The notes under the pieces are model-generated. The model saw nothing but the letters and a program-made list of their open reading frames with translations. It made no database searches and was not told where the DNA came from. 42,072 nucleotides of DNA from Eggerthellales bacterium (GTDB lineage Bacteria; Actinomycetota; Coriobacteriia; Coriobacteriales; Eggerthellaceae), in the NCBI GenBank assembly GCA_029219345.1, contig JAQXTF010000013.1:1-42072 (forward strand), in the 5' to 3' direction. The position numbers and the translations under genes are program-made. The stretch's first letter is position 1. Each line of letters starts with the position of its first letter. This document shows, piece by piece, positions 39,421 through 42,072 of the stretch.

Positions 39421-40932
39421 TTAGCGACCGGCGTAAGGTGCTTTGTCCTTCTGCAGAACATCGTGAGCGCCACCTTCGGTGATGGATGCGCCAGACACGA
39501 TGGTGAGCTTTGCCTTCTCCTGGAACTCGGGGATAGTCAGGGCGCCGCAGTTGCACATGGTGGACTTCAGCTTCAGCAAAGTTACGGCCATGTTGTCCTT
39601 CAGGCTGCCGGCGTAAGGCACGTAAGAGTCAACGCCTTCCTCGAAGGACAGGCTCTTCTTGCCGCCCAAGTCGTAACGACCCCAGTTGCGGGCGCGAGCG
39701 GAACCCTCGCCCCAGTATTCCTTCATGTAGGTGCCGTTGACCAGGACCTTCTCGGAAGGAGACTCGTCGAAGCGGGCGAAGTAACGGCCCAGCATAACGA
39801 AGTCGGAGCCCATGGCCAAAGCCAGGGAGATGTGGTGGTCGTACACGATGCCGCCGTCGGAGCAGATGGGCACGTAGATGCCGGTCTCGGCGAAGTACTC
39901 GTCGCGAGCCTTGGCAACCTCGATAACAGCGGTTGCCTGGCCGCGGCCGATGCCCTTGGTCTCGCGGGTGATGCAGATGGAACCGCCGCCAATGCCCACC
40001 TTGATGAAGTCAGCGCCGCAGTCGGCCAGGAAGCGGAAGCCCTCGGCGTCAACAACATTGCCAGCGCCAATCTTCACGGAGTTGCCGTAATGCTCGCGCA
40101 CCCACTCGATAGTGAACTTCTGCCAATCGGAGTAGCCCTCAGAGGAGTCAATGCACAGCACGTCAGCACCAGCCTCCACCAAAGCGGGAACGCGCTCAGC
40201 GTAGTCGCGGGAGTTGATGCCAGCACCAACCATGTAGCGCTTGTCGGCGTCCAGCATCTCCAGAGGATTTTCCTTGTGAGAGTCGTAGTCCTTGCGGAAT
40301 ACGAAGGAGACCAGATGGTCGTTTTCGTCAACGATGGGCAGGCTGTTCAGCTTGTGCTCCCAAATGATGTCGTTTGCTTCCTTCAGCGTGGTGGAAACGG
40401 GAGCCACAATCATCTTCTCGCGCGGGGTCATTACCTCGGTGACCTTGGTTTCCAGATCCATGCGGCTGGGACGATAGTCGCGGCTGGTCACGATGCCCAG
40501 CAGCTTGCCGGTGGCGGTGCCGTCGTCGGTGACAGGCATGGTGGAGTGGCCCAGGCGCTCCTTCAGAGCAACAACGTCGGCCAGAGTCATATCAGGAGAC
40601 AGGTTTGCGTCAGAAACAACGAAGCCGGCCTTGTGATTCTTCACGCGAGCAACCATGGCAGCTTCCTGCTCAATGGTCTGGTTGCCGTAAATGAAGGACA
40701 GGCCGCCTTCGGTAGCCAGAGCAACAGCCATCTTGTCATCGGAAACGGCAGCCATAATAGCGGAAACCATGGGCACGTTCAGAGTCAGGGGGCACTCTTC
40801 TTCGCCCTTGCGATAGCGAACCAGGGGAGTCTTCAGATTCACCGCGGTGGGAACGCAGCTTGCCGGCGTGTGGCCGGGCACCAGCAGATACTCGTTAAAA
40901 GTGCGCGAGGGCTCTTCGTAGTAGAATGCCAT
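39421..40932 (-). CDS. guaB: inosine-5'-monophosphate dehydrogenase
   Basis: 503 aa. It oxidises IMP to XMP with NAD+, committing purines to guanine nucleotides. The TIM barrel is interrupted by a pair of CBS domains (about residues 100-220: [50 protein letters not shown]). The catalytic loop is [20 protein letters not shown] with Cys in SIC. IMP/phosphate segments [29 protein letters not shown] follow. AAGGAGAAC precedes the ATG. It is a single-gene transcript with promoter and terminator visible. Confidence 0.95.
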   Translation of the reverse strand: MAFYYEEPSRTFNEYLLVPGHTPASCVPTAVNLKTPLVRYRKGEEECPLTLNVPMVSAIMAAVSDDKMAVALATEGGLSFIYGNQTIEQEAAMVARVKNHKAGFVVSDANLSPDMTLADVVALKERLGHSTMPVTDDGTATGKLLGIVTSRDYRPSRMDLETKVTEVMTPREKMIVAPVSTTLKEANDIIWEHKLNSLPIVDENDHLVSFVFRKDYDSHKENPLEMLDADKRYMVGAGINSRDYAERVPALVEAGADVLCIDSSEGYSDWQKFTIEWVREHYGNSVKIGAGNVVDAEGFRFLADCGADFIKVGIGGGSICITRETKGIGRGQATAVIEVAKARDEYFAETGIYVPICSDGGIVYDHHISLALAMGSDFVMLGRYFARFDESPSEKVLVNGTYMKEYWGEGSARARNWGRYDLGGKKSLSFEEGVDSYVPYAGSLKDNMAVTLLKLKSTMCNCGALTIPEFQEKAKLTIVSGASITEGGAHDVLQKDKAPYAGR

Positions 40933-40968
40933 TTGTTCTCCTTAAAGCATTTCATTGGATGTTTTTCG

Positions 40969-40987
40969 TATAATTAGGTGAATTATA
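40969..40987. promoter_or_regulatory. divergent overlapping -10 boxes for guaB and the SGNH gene
   Basis: TATAATT-AGGTG-AATTATA is a perfect 7-bp inverted repeat. It supplies TATAAT on the plus strand (40969-40974) toward the SGNH gene and TATAAT on the minus strand (40982-40987) toward guaB. -35 boxes are not evident for either. Confidence 0.55.
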
Positions 40988-41038
40988 CTCGCGATTTCAC
41001 CGCAAAATGGGCAAATCAAACAAACGGAAGGAATTTAT

Positions 41039-41662
41039 ATGCAAGGCAATGACCAAAAGAGTCCGCGCATCCTTCCTCGTGCCCTCTTAATGCTCGGGAA
41101 CAGCCTAACCACCGCTAATTCGATGCCCGATTTGCTAGCGCAGATAGCCAACGCCAGAGTAGCGGTTCACGCTCGCGGCGGCGCGCAGCTGGCAGAGCAC
41201 TTGAACCCGGCAACGCGCTTAGGATCCGCTACGCAAGAAGCCTTGGCTTCGGGGCGCTTTGACTACGTGGTGCTGCAGGAAATGAGCCACAAGCCCGCCA
41301 CCAACCCAACAGCCTACCAGCAGGCGGTCACTGCCCTGTGCGCGCAGATTCGCGCAGCCGGCGCCACCCCTGTGGTGTACGCCACCTGGGCTTATGCTCC
41401 CGATTGCCCGCGCCTTGAGAAGCTAGGGCTCTCTTATGAGGAAATGGCCCAACGCATGCAGGAGAATTGCCAGCAAGCAGCAGTAAAAAACGGAGCCCTT
41501 CTGGCTGACCCTGGCCGCATTTTCCACCAACAAGCCAACCGCGCCCTCTGGGCAGCCGATGGCGTACATCCCAGTGAAAAGGGGTCGCTCCTAGCGGCAA
41601 AATGCATCGCGCATGCATGTGGCTTTTTGCAAGATGAGCACCTTTACGAAAGTGAGGAGTAA
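41039..41662 (+). CDS. SGNH/GDSL-hydrolase-like protein
   Basis: 207 aa. The start MLGNSLTTANSMP holds a G-N-S block I motif, FDYVVLQEMSH corresponds to the block III region, and DGVHPSEKG gives the D-x-x-H catalytic pair near residue 180. No signal peptide is seen, so it is likely cytoplasmic. It probably hydrolyses an ester; the substrate is unknown. GGAAGGA precedes the ATG. Its TAA stop directly abuts the next gene's ATG, so the two are coupled. Confidence 0.8.
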   Translation: MQGNDQKSPRILPRALLMLGNSLTTANSMPDLLAQIANARVAVHARGGAQLAEHLNPATRLGSATQEALASGRFDYVVLQEMSHKPATNPTAYQQAVTALCAQIRAAGATPVVYATWAYAPDCPRLEKLGLSYEEMAQRMQENCQQAAVKNGALLADPGRIFHQQANRALWAADGVHPSEKGSLLAAKCIAHACGFLQDEHLYESEE

Positions 41663-42072
41663 ATGAATATCACCGTTTATTGCGGCGCCAAGATTGGCAA
41701 CGATCCCGCCTTCGAACGCGAAGCCTACGCCTTCGGAGAATGGATGGCCCGCCAAGGTCATACCTTGGTTTGGGGCAGCGGTGACACCGGCCTCATGGGT
41801 GCCGTTGCGGAAGGCGTGCTGGACAACGGGGGCCATGCCATTGGTGTCATCCCTCGCTTCCTGGAAGACCTGGAGACGCCCTTCCCCACCGACTTCGATG
41901 GGCGCCTGGTAAAAGAATTCACCGATGACCTAGCTGTTCGTCGTACTCGCATGATTGATTTGGGCGATGCCTTTGTGGCGCTGCCTGGCGGCCCGGGCAC
42001 GCTGGATGAGATCAGCGAGGTTATTGGCTTTGCCAAGCTGGACATGATGAGCCGTCCCATTATCCTCATGAA
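41663..42072 (+). CDS. LOG-family nucleotide phosphoribohydrolase (3' end outside window)
   Basis: 136 complete codons, then cut by the window end. It begins MNITVYCGAKIGND, with WGSGDTGLMGAVAEGVLDNGGHAIGVIP and the family motif PGGPGTLDE, including the catalytic Arg/Glu region MIDLGDAFVALPGGPGTLDE. LOG proteins release a base from nucleoside 5'-monophosphates (cytokinin-type in plants). In bacteria the role may be nucleotide salvage. The ATG follows the previous stop directly with AGGAG upstream. Confidence 0.88.
   Translation, partial: MNITVYCGAKIGNDPAFEREAYAFGEWMARQGHTLVWGSGDTGLMGAVAEGVLDNGGHAIGVIPRFLEDLETPFPTDFDGRLVKEFTDDLAVRRTRMIDLGDAFVALPGGPGTLDEISEVIGFAKLDMMSRPIILM

Overview
The window looks like chromosomal DNA of an anaerobic actinobacterium of the class Coriobacteriia, probably Eggerthellaceae. 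This rests on gene order and content, not on a database match. A block at about 5.4-11.4 kb keeps the order ruvX/yqgF - mltG - (yqeG) - aroC - aroK - aroB - pepP/pepQ - efp known from actinomycetes such as Mycobacterium. It continues into asp23 - nusB - xseB - dxs, which recalls Firmicutes. The anaerobic lifestyle is supported by class III ribonucleotide reductase (nrdD, nrdG) and by a molybdopterin enzyme locus with a LuxR-type regulator and MFS transporters, a gene style typical of gut Coriobacteriia. No insertion sequence, phage, tRNA, rRNA or CRISPR array was seen.

Layout. 0-5.3 kb: a GNAT acetyltransferase (+), then minus-strand dxs, xseB, nusB, asp23, an amidohydrolase and efp. 5.4-13.5 kb: pepP, an aroB-like gene, aroK, an aroC-like gene, yqeG, mltG, ruvX, an AI-2E-family permease and a DUF948-like membrane protein, all minus strand and tightly packed. 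The aroB-like and aroC-like products have lost most catalytic residues, while the shikimate kinase between them looks intact. 13.6-17.5 kb: rarA, a strong 6S RNA candidate on the plus strand, mscS, nrdG and an aldose-1-epimerase-like gene. 17.7-21.6 kb: a SlyD-like prolyl isomerase (+), then a four-gene minus-strand operon: ribosome-binding-domain-less trigger factor, methyltransferase, unknown Cys-tailed protein and MFS exporter.

21.8-35.8 kb is the accessory region. A LuxR-type regulator (+) is divergent from a minus-strand series: 56-aa protein, molybdopterin oxidoreductase, two-cluster ferredoxin subunit, terminator, and two zinc-ribbon proteins. Two paralogous MFS permeases follow, then a cytoplasmic BspA-like leucine-rich-repeat protein, a DUF2201/VWA protein and a MoxR AAA+ ATPase. 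A reasonable hypothesis is an inducible uptake-and-reduction system for a small organic substrate, with the MoxR/VWA/LRR trio as a remodelling or metallo-centre maturation module. The substrate cannot be read from the sequence.

35.8-42.1 kb: nrdD, a DUF1638 protein, an intergenic cluster of nested inverted repeats, guaB, and divergently an SGNH-hydrolase-like gene followed by a LOG-family gene cut by the window end. Other unexplained DNA includes a 30-bp perfect inverted repeat at 3715-3833, a 32-bp stem-loop present twice in identical form, and a plus-strand terminator with no plus-strand gene before it.
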